From Latrodectus hesperus (lineage: Eukaryota > Arthropoda > Arachnida > Araneae > Theridiidae): a stretch of DNA of 64,000 nucleotides. Under the pieces are notes generated by a model, which saw only the letters and a program-made list of their open reading frames with translations, did no database searches and was not told where the DNA came from. A program made the position numbers and the translations under genes. Each line of letters starts with the position of its first letter. Positions within the stretch are counted from its first letter, which is position 1. The stretch covers positions 89,905,199-89,969,198 of the forward strand of contig CM075857.1 in the NCBI GenBank assembly GCA_037975125.1, read 5' to 3'. Shown piece after piece: positions 11,359 through 26,940 of the stretch.

Positions 11359-12874
11359 TAAGTGATTGAAAAACATCATTATATGAAATTAAGTAATTAT
11401 TTACATACATTTATATCATAAATAATTTAATTGATGTATGTTAAGATTTTTTGAATAGTTAACATGCTTTTGAATAGTTAACATTAACATTAGGATATCT
11501 TCATATTTTTTCATATGATTCTGAGTTCTGCTTGTCATTCAATAAGAAAAATAATCCACACAATAAATAGAAATAAAATTTCTTTTGTTAAAATTGCACT
11601 TCATTTCACTTAATTAATTAAGTATAAATCATTATTTTTTTACCTTAAATTCATTTTAGCCATAAGTAATTTATCCATTCTTTAACAAATTTGTTGTCGA
11701 AAATCGAAAGTGGCACCCCCCACACACATACATATGAAAACGTTTACTCTCGTGAATGAATCATTCATAGAAATGTTATTATTTAATGTTAATTAATTAT
11801 TCAACGTTAATTAATTAATTCAACTTTAATTAATTTAAAGTATAATAATTTCCCTGATTCCAGAATAAGCAAGCATTTGATGAATAATGGGAATTTTCTA
11901 TCCATTTAAATCCCCAATAATTTTAATTATATGCTTAAACAGGTATTTTATAATTTTGTAACATTATTCATTTTGTAACCTCCCCCACCTTTTTTTGGTA
12001 AATGTCATGAGATTTTGATAATTCACTGCTATTAAATATAAAAGCATTATAATTTAATTTACAATATATTTTTTCTCGAAATTAAATAATGGAGTGATAT
12101 TAAGCTAGAAGATAGGGCACTTGATTGCTTATTGGAAATTTTTTTCTAGGTAAAAAAATCTGTAAAAATGCCCAAAAATGAAAGGTTGTGGTTAAAACTA
12201 TGTAATGCTTCTCATCTCTATTGCGAGTTTCCAATTCGATTTGATTTTGACTTAAAAACAAGCAGAGGAATTAATAAAATAAATTTCTAAATCATTTTAA
12301 TCGAATATTTGTTTTAATGCCATATTTATGTTAAAACATAATCAATCAATCAATCAATCATTTTTCAAACGCATTCCAATAAAGTTTGTTGATATACAGT
12401 TTAATTTTAATACGTATGTAAGTGGGTAAATATCGTTAGATTTATTGAATTTTCAAGTATGTACACACAAATTCAGGCTCGTTAACACGACTTAAGTATG
12501 TTGTTCTAAAAAATTAATTATCATTTTAATTTTATAATTACCGGATTAAAAAAAGGACTTTCTCTATACACAGTCGTACTAAAATTGTCTTAAATAGATA
12601 ATCATAAAATTAAAAAATACAAATTTCGTTTTATCACGAAATCTTGAATAAAAAAAGTAGATTTAAAATGCTTTTCCAGCAGATAAAATAAAAATTATTC
12701 ATATACAACTTGATTTCATTAAAAGCAATTAAAAATTCTTACTATTTACTTTAACAAATTCATCTGGATTTATTTAATATCAATATTAAAAACAACGAAA
12801 TGAGCTCAGCGCTATTTAAAATATCATAACTTATTCCTTGCCAATTATTAATAAACCATTTTAAGAGTAATAAA
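11358..12874. other. AT-rich background with short tandem repeats
   Basis: No gene seen. It contains a TTAATTAATTATTCAACG-type array of about 21 bp x 2-3 (11788-11837) and a short (TCAA)n run (12340-12361). Confidence 0.7.
11788..11837 (+). repeat. Short tandem array, about 21-bp unit
   Basis: Units of GTTAATTAATTATTCAAC type are repeated two to three times with small changes. Confidence 0.75.
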
Positions 12875-12880
12875 ACTCAC

Positions 12881-12972
12881 CAATTCTTCGTACACCCGTG
12901 TATAAAATTGATTTCTTACACGAAGAAAACCGTCATAAAAAGCAGCAAATATGGCATTCCTCGGACCGTAAA
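12881..12972 (-). CDS. Candidate internal exon, unknown product
   Basis: On the minus strand a textbook acceptor (a T-rich tract, then CATTACAG) is followed by 92 nt and a consensus donor TTG|GTGAGT. Exactly one frame is open across the segment (2 nt + 30 codons). The peptide starts YGPRNAIFAAFYDG and ends TRVYEEL; the other two frames contain stops. Its base composition is clearly richer in G+C than the flanks. I recognise no family. It would follow an exon leaving one unpaired base; the candidate exon at 20.2 kb leaves two, so the two cannot be joined directly. Of the exon candidates here this has the best splice signals. Confidence 0.28.
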
Positions 12973-15599
12973 CTGTAATGAAAAAAAAAAGAGCCAGTTT
13001 ACTAGAATTGGCGAATTATGATTAAATCCAGCTAGATTAAAAAATCCTAATTGAATTGAAAGGATTTTAATATAAATACCCTTGCAGTAGGTATTAAAGA
13101 TTTATCAACAAGATTCGACAGATATTAATATCATTTTCTACTTTCAAAAGCTTTTCTAAGTGGTTGGTTGCCAGTAAAATAAAAGAGATTAAAATAAAAA
13201 TTTTGATAAAAGAAAAGGAAGAAGCATACCGCCTAAGCTGAACTCTCTTTGGAGTGAAGAAAGAATATTTTTTAAATGCTGTTTCCTAAAAGGTGCTTTG
13301 TGGGGTTGCTTTTAATTTAATATTCGATTTTTTGGGGAATCTCTATTTAAAGCGTATCTCATTCTAGCTGTTTAAGAGTGACAATGAATGACAAAGAAGG
13401 ATATAAAAAAATTTCCAGAAAGAGCAGCAAAGAAAGGTGTTTGCTCTGTGTAGATGGTATTTTTTTAAATTCATTTTCCATTTTCCTCATTTCCTTTCCT
13501 GCTGTTTTACCATTTTTTCGCCGTTTATCTTCACTAAAGACATTAGCTCTAAAACGGTTCAAAATTAAATGCCATTAAAAGGTTTGGTGGGCATTTTGAG
13601 CCATTGTATTTGGATTCTCTCCGATTTAGTATGATCAGATAATGAATTTTGGGAAAAGGGAAAAATATTATTTCAAGAAAAATGTTATTTATATTTTGAA
13701 ACCGATTATTTTTTTTAACTTTTACAAAATTTTTTAATTTTTTATAACAAAATTTAAACAATTGTTTTAATATCCGTATTAAGAAATAAACTATTTTGAA
13801 ATTACATTAAGTTTCACACCACCAATTAAAATTTTATACAAGGAATTAAGTAAATTTATTAATTTAAATAATGAACTTCCAATTTTAAATTTCGTTAAAA
13901 ATTTATGGCAATTCATTAAATCATGATTGTTGTGAGAGTAATTTCTTCTCCAGAGTATTTAATATTTTTATTTTTTGTATTTATTTTAATTTCTCTTTAA
14001 AATATTTTATTTAGAAAATCATAATATTTATATAACATAAAAATATAATCATGAATTTAATTTAATACTTTTCAATGTTTAATTCTCATATTGTATAATT
14101 AATAATATAATATTATCACACTACACACGCGCGCGCGCTTATACAGACTTAATCTTTCTAGTTCGGACTTCTTATTATTTTGAAGCGAGAAATCCGAGGT
14201 TTTATATCAGTTACAGTTAAAACAGAAATGGACTTAAGCTTTCATTTCCTGTATGCATTTCAATTGGAACAAATATTTGGAAATTTTTCCACCTCTTTTC
14301 TAGCAACACGCGAATATAATACACTCTTAATAATATTTATTCTCAAAAAGTGAACGATAAGTATAATAGTTTTGAAGCTATTATATTGCAGAGAACAATG
14401 TTAAAGAAATACAGAACTATTTACTGGTACCAAATATAATTCACAGTTCAACAAATTAGTCTGTGAAATACACAGCCAGTCAACTACCATTCGACGCTTT
14501 AACAAATCAATAAATTAAATCCATTTCATTCAATAATCATTTTATTCCTCTTTACTTTAAATGTATCGCAGTTACATAACACAACTACATTTGACTCAAT
14601 GTAGCTTTATTTAGAAAGTCTTACATAACAGAGATTCTTTAAAATAAATATTCTTTAAATTCCATGATGTAAAGTGTGTGTGTGACTCATTTTTAGATTT
14701 TATATACCAAACAAATGCATGATGGAACAACGTATTTTTGCATGATATTTATTGACAGGGATAAAAAAATATCTAATCGACATGAAATGCTGTGAATAAG
14801 TACTTTCTTTTATGTTCTTTTTTCAAAATATTTTTCAATGTTTCTTTTACTGAATGTTACCAAAATGATTTGACTTACAACTTAACTAATAAGTATGATT
14901 TGTCACATTGTAATTGAATGTACAAATTTCGAAAATCTTTTGTACTCATTTAAATAAAAATAAATACATAGAAGACGATTGGAAAAAGATGAATTCAATT
15001 TTAAATTCATGGTAAACATAAATGAATTTGTTAACAAGTGAATAAATCTATAAACGAATGGAGGAAAAAACTAATTACTAATAATATTTTAAGATTTAAA
15101 TATATTTAACTATTATTATTTAAATTCATTAATCAATTTTATTCATTTCAAGAGAATGTTTTTAAAGTTATAATAATATTGTATTATTTTGTCATAAATT
15201 ATATAAATGTGTGTGTATACAAGCAAAAAAACTGCATATTAATTGTAAAAAGCACTTAATTGTATACCTATTTAAATATCTTGCTCTTAGTTCACATTTT
15301 CTAGAGTTATTTAAGAAATATAATGAGATTTTAAATTAATTCTATTCAAATTTTCTTCTTAATTCCTTACATGTTGAAAGATCTAATTTAAGAAAACTGA
15401 ACTTAATAAAAATAACGTTAATTAACTCAACTACTTTACATTTAAAAGTTTCATAAAGCATCTTTTTTATTTTTATTTTAATCAGGGGCATTTCATCAGA
15501 AGTTCAATTAAAATAAAACCTTACCAAGACGATTTCGTGATTTCTAAAAATGTAAACTAACCTACCTGAAACAACTTAATTTAAGAAGTTACTTTCAGA
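12973..15599. other. AT-rich background, no gene seen
   Basis: Frames of 60-70 codons at 13359-13761 occur on both strands in a slightly G+C-richer patch and look like chance. A short CACACGCGCGCGCGC tract lies at 14125-14139. No mobile element recognised. Confidence 0.65.
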
Positions 15600-16020
15600 C
15601 CTTTATGTTGGAAAAAAAAATGAGCATCCTTCCAGCGTGAAACCAAACATCCTCAACATCCTATCTAGGAGTGGGAGGGTGTAGGCTTCTTTTCCTCAGC
15701 AGCTAGGCATAATTAATATAGGCTGGAAATTAATAATCGTCTTGAGACTTAAGAAGTCTGGTTAATGCGCCTATATCTTTACGTAAAGACGAGCCTGAGT
15801 TGACTAATGAAGCCACAATGCCATTTATCTTAACACAAGCTCTGGAGGAAGGAAGATATAGATGCCAAAAAGAGAGTGGGCCTTCTTTTTGAAGTCTTTT
15901 AAGCTTGATTAATAATTTTCCCATTGGAGCTTCTTTCACTCTGTTGTCTCCTGTTCGGACCTGTGGTTTGGCGTCTTTTTGAGGAGAAGGCAAGTGTCAC
16001 CAAACTTCAGGGTGCATTAC
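15600..16020. other. GC-richer island 5 with an 87-codon minus frame
   Basis: A minus-strand frame (15993-15730) starts at TTG, not ATG. It contains basic stretches (KLLIKLKRLQKEG) and ends KSQDDY. I see no domain and no flanking splice signals of quality. The island also has AT-rich homeodomain-type sites (CATAATTAATATAGG near 15708, GGTTAATGCGCC near 15759). It could be regulatory DNA. Confidence 0.3.
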
Positions 16021-17329
16021 ATGTAATGAAAATAGAATGGGTTGATACTTATTATTTTTTTTGCACTTAAGTTTCCTTTTTGTGCACTGATTTATTTATC
16101 TATTTATACTGTCGTTTTTCTGACACATATTTCAGAACTCGTATGTCTTTCGAGACAAAGTAAAAAAACTTTCACTCTATTAAGTTCCATAGAATAATCA
16201 TTGAAAGATTTTTGAAGATCATTGAAGTCAATTGTATATTTAAATTTTGTAATTACATTTATGAAATTCCAATGAAAGAAACTTATATTTATTATTAGTA
16301 TTTCGAAATAGTAATTAATTAAATTTTATGATTGTGAAAGTGGGTTTAAAAATTCAAATTAAAAAAAAATCTATGATTTAGTTTTGCATTGCAAAGATTT
16401 TTTTCTTCTGTGGTTAACATTCTTACTGGAGAACTGTTTTAATTGAAGAGAATATTAATTTAACTATAAAAATCCTCTCTAAATATTGGAATTGAATCCA
16501 TGAACTGAAAAATATTAAAATCTTAACTAATAAACCATCAGCTAGAATAAAACCCGTCTAACTTTTTGGTTTTCTGAAATATTTTTTTTTTGAATGGAAT
16601 ATAGATATTGAGAGGAAATTCTACCCAGTTGGGACTGAAGATTCTCAAAATCGCTTAAAAATTTGAGCTATATATCATCGCATTCAATTATAATGTTATC
16701 AAAAAAATAGAATGTAAATTTCATTGTGTTTTAATTATTAAGTTAAGTCAGCAGTTCTATAAGTTAAAAATTTTTAAATAAATATTTTGAACATTAATGA
16801 TCATAATATATAACATTTAATACAATATCACCCCTAATTAACATCGAATATATTATAAAGTCATTTATTTATTAGTTCATTCTTTAATCACCAGATGACG
16901 GCACCGAATAATTTTTTTAATTTTCTGCTGCTGCAATATTTCTGTAGTAATTTAAATTTCTCATTTATAGTAAAAATATTATTATTTATCAGAATTTAGT
17001 ATGAAAATAAAGTGGTACAGTTTACTTCATTTAACTTTATGATCATACAAGTAAAAAAAATAATTAAGAGTTTTTTAAAAACAATTTACCATTTTGTGCA
17101 GCATCAGGAAATATATTTATTCCATGTATCAAGTGATACAGAGGTTTAAAACTGAAGTAAAATTATCAAATCCAAGTACAGCTTCTACTTTTAATTTCCA
17201 AATCTCATATTCTTTCATGTCAATCATTACGTTTTGAAGAACTGTAAGTGGTTTAAAATTCAATGACAATATAAATCTGCCACCAATAAACAACTTAAAT
17301 AAGGATTAAATCCTTTTTTTTAATATCAG
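16021..17329. other. AT-rich background, no gene seen
   Basis: No repeat family or long frame. A plus donor-like CT|GTAAGT near 17250 lacks a good acceptor. Confidence 0.7.
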
Positions 17330-17384
17330 CGCATCTCGAAAAACCTACCTGGAGCTGATGATCAATAAAATAAAAAAAAGAAAG
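17330..17384 (+). CDS. Candidate small exon, unknown product
   Basis: A strong acceptor (CCTTTTTTTTAATATCAG) precedes a 55-nt segment and a consensus donor AAAG|GTAAGTATT. One frame is open (1 nt + 18 codons): ASRKTYLELMINKIKKRK, a basic C-terminal run; the other frames stop. The minus strand also has a CCAG|GTAGGT site inside. Short and unsupported by a neighbour exon, so chance is possible. Confidence 0.22.
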
Positions 17385-17910
17385 GTAAGTATTGTAAAAA
17401 GAGGAAGAAATGAAGAAATTTCACTACCGGCTCGCATCACTCTTTTTCAACAAGAAAGCATGCCGGCATAATATATTCCGGATCCTCTCTCCTTTCTCAA
17501 GAAATATGTTTCCAAATGAAAAGAGGTTTCCTAACATCTGGAAAAGAGGCTTTGCCCAAAGTTTTGGCGGAATTAATATTCAACGTGTGATAGCGACTCT
17601 CAAGCACTGACAGACATACTTTTTTGATCCTCCAATCCATACTTTGATTTTATTCAATTGTGTGCTATAGGAGAGAAACTGAAATTGGATTCGAGCGTTG
17701 AGGCTATCCCCGCGGTTTTTAAGGCAGAGAAAAATTTCATTTCCCGTTTCCTGCTTCTATATTGAACTACAAAGATTTTTAATATCGCTGTAACACTGTG
17801 ATCATGCAATCTTTTCGAGTTTTTATGACGAGACAGAAGTATAATCTTTGAGCAGCACAACCTGGAGGAATAAAAAAAAAATGCTGTAATGGACTCTTTC
17901 GTCAATGATC
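17385..17910. other. GC-richer island 6
   Basis: A 66-codon plus frame (17410-17610, ATG start) and an 83-codon minus frame (17905-17654) lie side by side. The plus peptide is rich in F, R and K, the minus one in S and K; neither resembles a known family. Island sequence includes GCATGCCGGCATAATATATT near 17459. Confidence 0.35.
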
Positions 17911-19502
<1,592 letters not shown>

Positions 19503-20089
19503 ATCAAATTAATTAAAGAAAAATCTAGCCTATTTTCTTCGATTTAATGCCATAGTTTAATAATTTCTTCATGTATTTGCATTAATTTACGCCTAGTAGT
19601 TATTCACATTTATAACTATATTTTTCTATCTTATTATTAAAGACATACTTGTTCGAATTGATATTTTTAGCATATTATTTATTTGATGCTGTTAATTAAA
19701 TAAATCAAGAATATCTTATTTATGTAATCACTTTACATTTAATTAAATGCTTAGCTTCAGTTTATTTCGTGGAATTTAATTCTTATGAAGCGAGAGAAAA
19801 ATAGTTTAAATGGATTTTATATTACGACAACTTCGCATTTAAATATTAAATGAGTCTGAAAATGAAGAAAAACCTAATTTAGTAAACTTCTTCCTATATT
19901 TAAATGTGTGTATATATATATAATGAATGCTTGAAAAGCTGCTTTTATCTATACAAAATTTTCAAAACAATATTCAGTGTTTTTAGATGTTCCAAATCTA
20001 CTTTTTCATACACATCTATTACATATGATAGTTCATTAAAATGAAATCAAAATGGGAAAGTACACGACACAAAATGTTCTTTCTTTTTT
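19503..20089. other. AT-rich background, no gene seen
   Basis: No recognisable element. Confidence 0.75.
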
Positions 20090-20900
20090 ATTTGCGGTAG
20101 CGTTAGATCGCATCAAAGAATATTGTGGCGTGATTATAATGGAACTCTGCGTTATTTTTCGCAAAAACTTACCTAATGACAGCAGCTAAATACATATTAA
20201 TAACATAGATGACCTTAACGTTGTAGCTGGCAAGATGGATTGCACCTGCATCCCATCAGAGACACAAAAAAATTCCATAGATTATATCACTTTATAAGAC
20301 ACGAGACAAAAGTCAGGCGATGGAAAAAGAGTTGCAGAAGAATAAGTATTAATAAATACCTTTGTGCTGACTAATAATATCTTTTTTTTATTCGAAACGA
20401 AAGCCTGGAGCGATGCTACATTCTTTTGTCCAAGAAGATACATTTACAAGACTTTCGCGTGCTCCAGGAACTCCTTTGTAACCCTTTTTGACGATTTCTT
20501 TCATCTTTCCCCAATCCCTTACTGATATCTTTTCCATTCCTCTTCCTTTTTTTCCAGTTTTTTTCCCTACTAGCTCACATGTGGTCCCGATTTGACTTTT
20601 TCACGATGTCGTAATTCGCCATTTTTGCAGGATGTGCATCGAGGCAGGAATAGTAGTGGAACCAACCAGGAAATGGGATTGGTCGAAATCTAGATGGAGC
20701 GTGTCGCTCTGTAGCCGCTGCTGGGGAGTTGGACGACTAGAAACAGGATGAGGATCTGGAATTTTTTTTCCAGGGTTCCTTATATATTTTGAAACCTAAA
20801 AAAATAAAGGGTTTCACGTCGAGTATTATCTCTAAGAGGTGCATTGCTATTTTGGGGAATTAAGACGTGCCGTTCGTATTATATCGAAAGCAGTTGTCAC
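20090..20900. promoter_or_regulatory. Long GC-richer island 7, possible regulatory element
   Basis: One of the larger islands. It holds CAAGATGG (about 20231), CGCCATTTTT (20617-20626, YY1/Pho-like), the E-box palindrome CACATGTG (about 20577) and a 100-bp pyrimidine-rich tract ending TTTTTTTCCAG near 20558. No frame above 60 codons crosses it. The candidate minus exon at 20173-20245 lies inside. Motifs are seen; function is inferred. Confidence 0.35.
20173..20245 (-). CDS. Candidate internal exon, unknown product
   Basis: On the minus strand a fair acceptor (TTGTGTCTCTGATGGGATGCAG) is followed by 73 nt with one open frame (2 nt + 23 codons + 2 nt). It ends at a consensus donor ATTAG|GTAAGT. 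The peptide AIHLASYNVKVIYVINMYLA is hydrophobic in its second half, as in a membrane helix. No family recognised. Its end phase would fit the candidate exon at 2153-2317 but not the one at 12881-12972. Confidence 0.2.
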
Positions 20901-22649
20901 GCTATCTTAACTTCCCTGAAGAGACAAAGTACATCTGTTTCTGATCATACGCCTTCTATTTCAAGCTGTAAAAATATGGATGACATTAGCACTCTTATGA
21001 TACTATAATAGACCATAATACCATAAGGACTAATTTTGACTTTATGGAGATAATATGAGATAAAAGAATCTGTTATTGTAGAATTTTTCTAAATGTAATA
21101 CATTATTACATTCTTTTCTTACAAGAGCTTTAACACTGAGAAGATATAAATAACAATAAAATAATTATCATGGCAATAAAATTATATTTTGGTTTTAAAA
21201 AATGAAAAAAAAATTTATATCATGGATATTGCAATTGTTGATTATAAAGAATACTTAAAATGTTCACTTTGACTTTTATGTCTGCTTTACACAATTTAAG
21301 TTTTCATTTGAAATAGTTTTTAATTCAATTCAAATAGTAATAAACAATAGAATAAAACAAATAATAGTGGAATAAATGTACAAAAACCGTTTACAAATTA
21401 GGCAACCGATAAAACTACGAGAAAGTGGTTCGATAAAGATTAAACAAAATATTTTATACGATGATTGAAAATTCTCTTAGTTTTATTATAAATATCACCC
21501 ATTTAAATTTAAGACTACCTTTTTCTATTCTTTTATATTTAATTTTATTCACTTAATGAGGTTTTTTTTTAATTTTCGTATATAGTGAATTAAATTATTA
21601 TTCACCATATTTTATTCAAATTTCATTTTTAATTTTTGGTCACATTTTAAGTTTCTGGAATTGTTTAGATTATTGGTTTCTGTTTTTTTTTTTAATAATA
21701 TCGATAAGAATGTTTATTTACTTTGTGAATTGTATTATGCTCATAGAGCATTTTATATTTTTGTAATTCAAAACTAACTTTGTTTCTTGATTTGATTTTG
21801 AGTGTTTTGACATGGAAATTTTAGACTTTTGCCTCTGAATTTCCATAAACTTTGCATATTTTTTCCATCAACGTCTCTTGATGAAGCCATCAAAGACAGT
21901 ACTGGCTTACATCTAAATGTATATGTTTGTTATCTTATATTACTATCTTCTAAAATTGTGAATACAATTTTATTAAATGAATAAATTATTTAATAAAGCA
22001 GAAAATGTTTGTTAAATAAAAATGTTGTATATATGCCACAAATAAAACCATAAATTATATTTATTTATATATTTTCACATTATATGTTATTTAGTATTAT
22101 TTTTAATGAACTGTTTTTTTTTTCCAGGGCTTTTAGTCAGTCGCTCTGATAGCTCACTGTGAGAACAATTAAACTGAATCTCCATAAAAGGTACGTAAAT
22201 AAATAAATAAGAAAAACATATCATTTTAGATTAGTTGTGGAAGATAATTTTTTCTTAAACTAAGGCAATAAACTTAAATATCTTCATTTCTATGAGGTTT
22301 AAGATAATTAGGATGGGTAACTAGATTCTATAAAAATTCAAATTAAAATCTCATCATGAGTTTTTTAACACTCAATAAATTTTCATTGCCTATTCGTTAA
22401 ATGCAATTGAAGAATTTTTTTCCTAATTTAAATCTATTAATATTTCTCCTTCTAATTTCCTGGGTAATCTTTAGCCATAAATCTTATCCCAGTTTCCTGT
22501 GTGAAATACGTTTCAACAGCTCAATAACTATCCAATCAAATTAGGAAGTGAATTCTTCGTTAAGATGTCCTGATTAAACTAATGAATTCTTTCTTTTTAT
22601 TTAATTCGTAATTTATTTTGACTGCAAAAAAAAAAAAGAAAGAAAGATT
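20901..22649. other. AT-rich background, no gene seen
   Basis: No long frame, SINE or microsatellite. Poly-T runs are frequent. Confidence 0.75.
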
Positions 22650-23262
22650 CGACACATTCCGACGAATCAAGACGAAATGATTCGATGGTTGAAACCCCAT
22701 CTTAATTTCGCCATATCATTCCCTCTTCCATTTCTTTTATTTCAGGTCAGCAGAGAATTTCTCGCTCGACCAGTTTCCTTAAGACGCTTAATATTCTAAG
22801 ACTGGAGGGGGGGGGTCGATGAGGAATCCTTCGGATCATTATCAATAAGATTAAACCCCGTTTCTTCTACACTCTTTCGCTTACCAAAGAGAACGCGAGG
22901 AAGAAAAGCTCTCTTTAATCATTTCAAGCAGCCACAGTTCTTCCATCATTCGACCGTAAAGAACAAAGGATTTTTTTAGAACTATTTTTTTTATTTTGTT
23001 TATTTTTTTCCCTCCCTTTTCGTTTCTCCCACCTTCGCTCCTTCTTCTTGAGGCGGGAAAATCCATCGATATTTTAAGGGGACTTGGTTAGCGCCTTCGT
23101 GCGAAATGAAAAAGCTGAGAGTTTCTGGACTGTGGGGCCATAAATTCTGCCACAAATGAGGTGGGAATCGACTATGGAGCGAGTTCTGACTCGCCAAAAA
23201 GAGAGCTTCTACTGGACGCGCATGGACTCGCCAAGGAGTTTCCATTTCCTCCAGCTGGTGGC
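22650..23262. promoter_or_regulatory. GC-richer island 8 next to a triplicated segment
   Basis: The island contains a strong plus acceptor-like tract (CATTTCTTTTATTTCAG, to 22745), a run of nine G (22807-22815) and a long pyrimidine tract (about 22990-23050). It also contains GCCATAAA (23137-23144), the reverse of the Hox/Caudal-type TTTATGGC. Two minus frames overlap (91 codons 23275-23000; 61 codons 23066-22881), the second ending at a CTTTG|GTAAGC donor. Neither peptide is recognisable. The island runs into the tandem triplication at 23263. Confidence 0.35.
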
Positions 23263-23850
23263 AATAATGGTCCAAGATACTGATCCCGGAAATTTTCCTT
23301 GACTAAAACATTTGTTTAGCTGAAGTAGTTGAGGCGATCCTCCCACGAAGCAATATTTTCCCATTAAGTTACAGTCCAACTAGTTATTATTTTTTTTTAA
23401 CTTAGTTTGATATTTTACTTAGAAATTTAAATGAGAATTACAATTTGGAATAATAATGGTCCAAGTTACTCATCCCGGAAATTTTCCTTGACTAAAACAT
23501 TTGTTTAGTTAATATAGTTGAGGCGATCCTCCCCCACGAAGCAATATTTTACCATTAAGTTACAGACCAACTAGTTATTATAATTTTTTTTTAACTTAGT
23601 TTGATATTTTACATAGAAATTTAAACGAGAATTACAATTACAATTTAGAATAATAATGGTCCAAGTTACTCATCCCGGAAATTTTCCTTGACTAAAACAT
23701 TTGTTTAGTTGATATAGTTGAGGCGATCCTCCCACGAAGTGATATTTTCCCATTAAGTGACAGATCAACTAGTTATTGCTTTTTTTTTTTTTTTTTTTAA
23801 CTCAGTTTGATATTTTGCATATAAATTTAAACGAGAATTCCAGCTTTGAA
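23263..23850 (+). repeat. Tandem triplication, unit about 190-200 bp
   Basis: Copies start at AATAATGGTCCAAG: 23263, 23452 and 23652. Each contains ATCCCGGAAATTTTCC, CTAAAACATTTGTTTAG, GAGGCGATCCTCCC, CCATTAAGT and ACTAGTTATT, then a poly-T tract and TTTGATATTTT. Copies differ by a few substitutions, poly-T length and two or three short insertions. The unit begins at the right edge of island 8, so part of the island was amplified. Confidence 0.95.
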
Positions 23851-24285
23851 TTTTCGGGCACATTTATCTAAATATATGCCTTAGAATTTTGTTGTTTGTA
23901 TTCCAAAAACAATGATTTTTTTTACTTAATTGTGAAGGAAATCATTATTAATTGGAATTTATTTCATTTTTAAGTAAAAAGAGGAAAAATATTAATTTAA
24001 TTGCAAACTGCGTATATTGTAAGAAAAGCATCATTATTCATAAACATATTTTTCTATGCGTATGAGTTTACAGTTTATGAAATACTATATATCACAAAAC
24101 TGCTCATCTTAAGCAAATTCCAAAACAAAAGTTTCTACTTCTTAATTATAAATCTTAACTACAGAAGATTCATATCTACATTCATAGTTAACATTCACTA
24201 TCTGGAGCAACGCCATCTTTTTCTTTTCATGGTTGAGCTAATAAATATTCCATATTCTAATGATAATTTTTGTTTTTGTCCTGAT
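23851..24285. other. AT-rich background, no gene seen
   Basis: The 107-codon plus frame at 24001-24324 starts at TTG, is rich in F, I, Y and N, and runs into the SINE head. I regard it as chance. Confidence 0.7.
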
Positions 24286-24299
24286 CCTCTGAAAAAAAG

Positions 24300-24474
24300 G
24301 CCGAGCTGGCAGCCGAATGGTTAGCGCTCTTGCCTTCGGTTCAACAGTTCGTGGGTTCGAATCCCACCTTGGGCATGGATGTTTGTAGTGGTTCGGAATC
24401 CACTTTAAACCGTAAGTCCCGGTCTAATTAGCCCTCGTGTGCAAAAAATGACCGTTGAGCGACAAACAAACCAA
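24300..24474 (+). mobile_element. SINE family B with 14-bp TSD
   Basis: Exact 14-bp target duplications (CCTCTGAAAAAAAG at 24286-24299 and 24475-24488) bound the element. The tRNA-derived head has an A box TGGCAGCCGAATGG (24307-24320) and B box GGTTCGAATCC (24354-24364). The short body includes GGCATGGATGTTTGTAGTGG, CCACTTTAAACCG and CCGTTGAGCGAC. A decayed relative is at 33.9 kb. The tail is not poly-A but ACAAACAAACCAA. Confidence 0.95.
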
Positions 24475-24488
24475 CCTCTGAAAAAAAG

Positions 24489-26589
<2,101 letters not shown>

Positions 26590-26940
26590 CTTAATGATGT
26601 CATTGCAAACAAATGTGCTTCTTATCGGTTGGCAGTGTCAGAGGAAGAGGGGGGGGTGAATAACTAGTGCATTAACCGTGGCGCACCAAACCATTATGAA
26701 TTGACATCCAATGCTATTTACCGATTTCTGTTTTGTTGAATCCTTTCCGTTTCCCGTTATAGCCAGCCATTCTACCTGAAATGATTTTTCTAAGCCACAC
26801 TGTGATTGGCTGGTTTCGCGCACGCTTACGTTTCGCTTCGTTTAAAAGCTAAGTGCTGTTTCCGAATGTAAATGGACGGGGATGGGGCAGGTTAGGTGAT
26901 TAGAAACGGAGATTTAACGAAAAAATTACCTAGGAAATTC
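26590..26940. promoter_or_regulatory. GC-richer island 9
   Basis: Contains a run of nine G (26651-26659), an inverted CCAAT box ATTGG (26805-26809) within TGTGATTGGCTGG, and CGCGCACGCTTACG. A 61-codon minus frame (26823-26638) has no known domain. The CCAAT-type element suggests regulatory DNA, but no TATA or initiator can be assigned. Confidence 0.3.

Noticed and set aside
24001..24324. 107-codon plus frame
   Set aside because: TTG start, composition dictated by A/T richness, and it ends inside a SINE.
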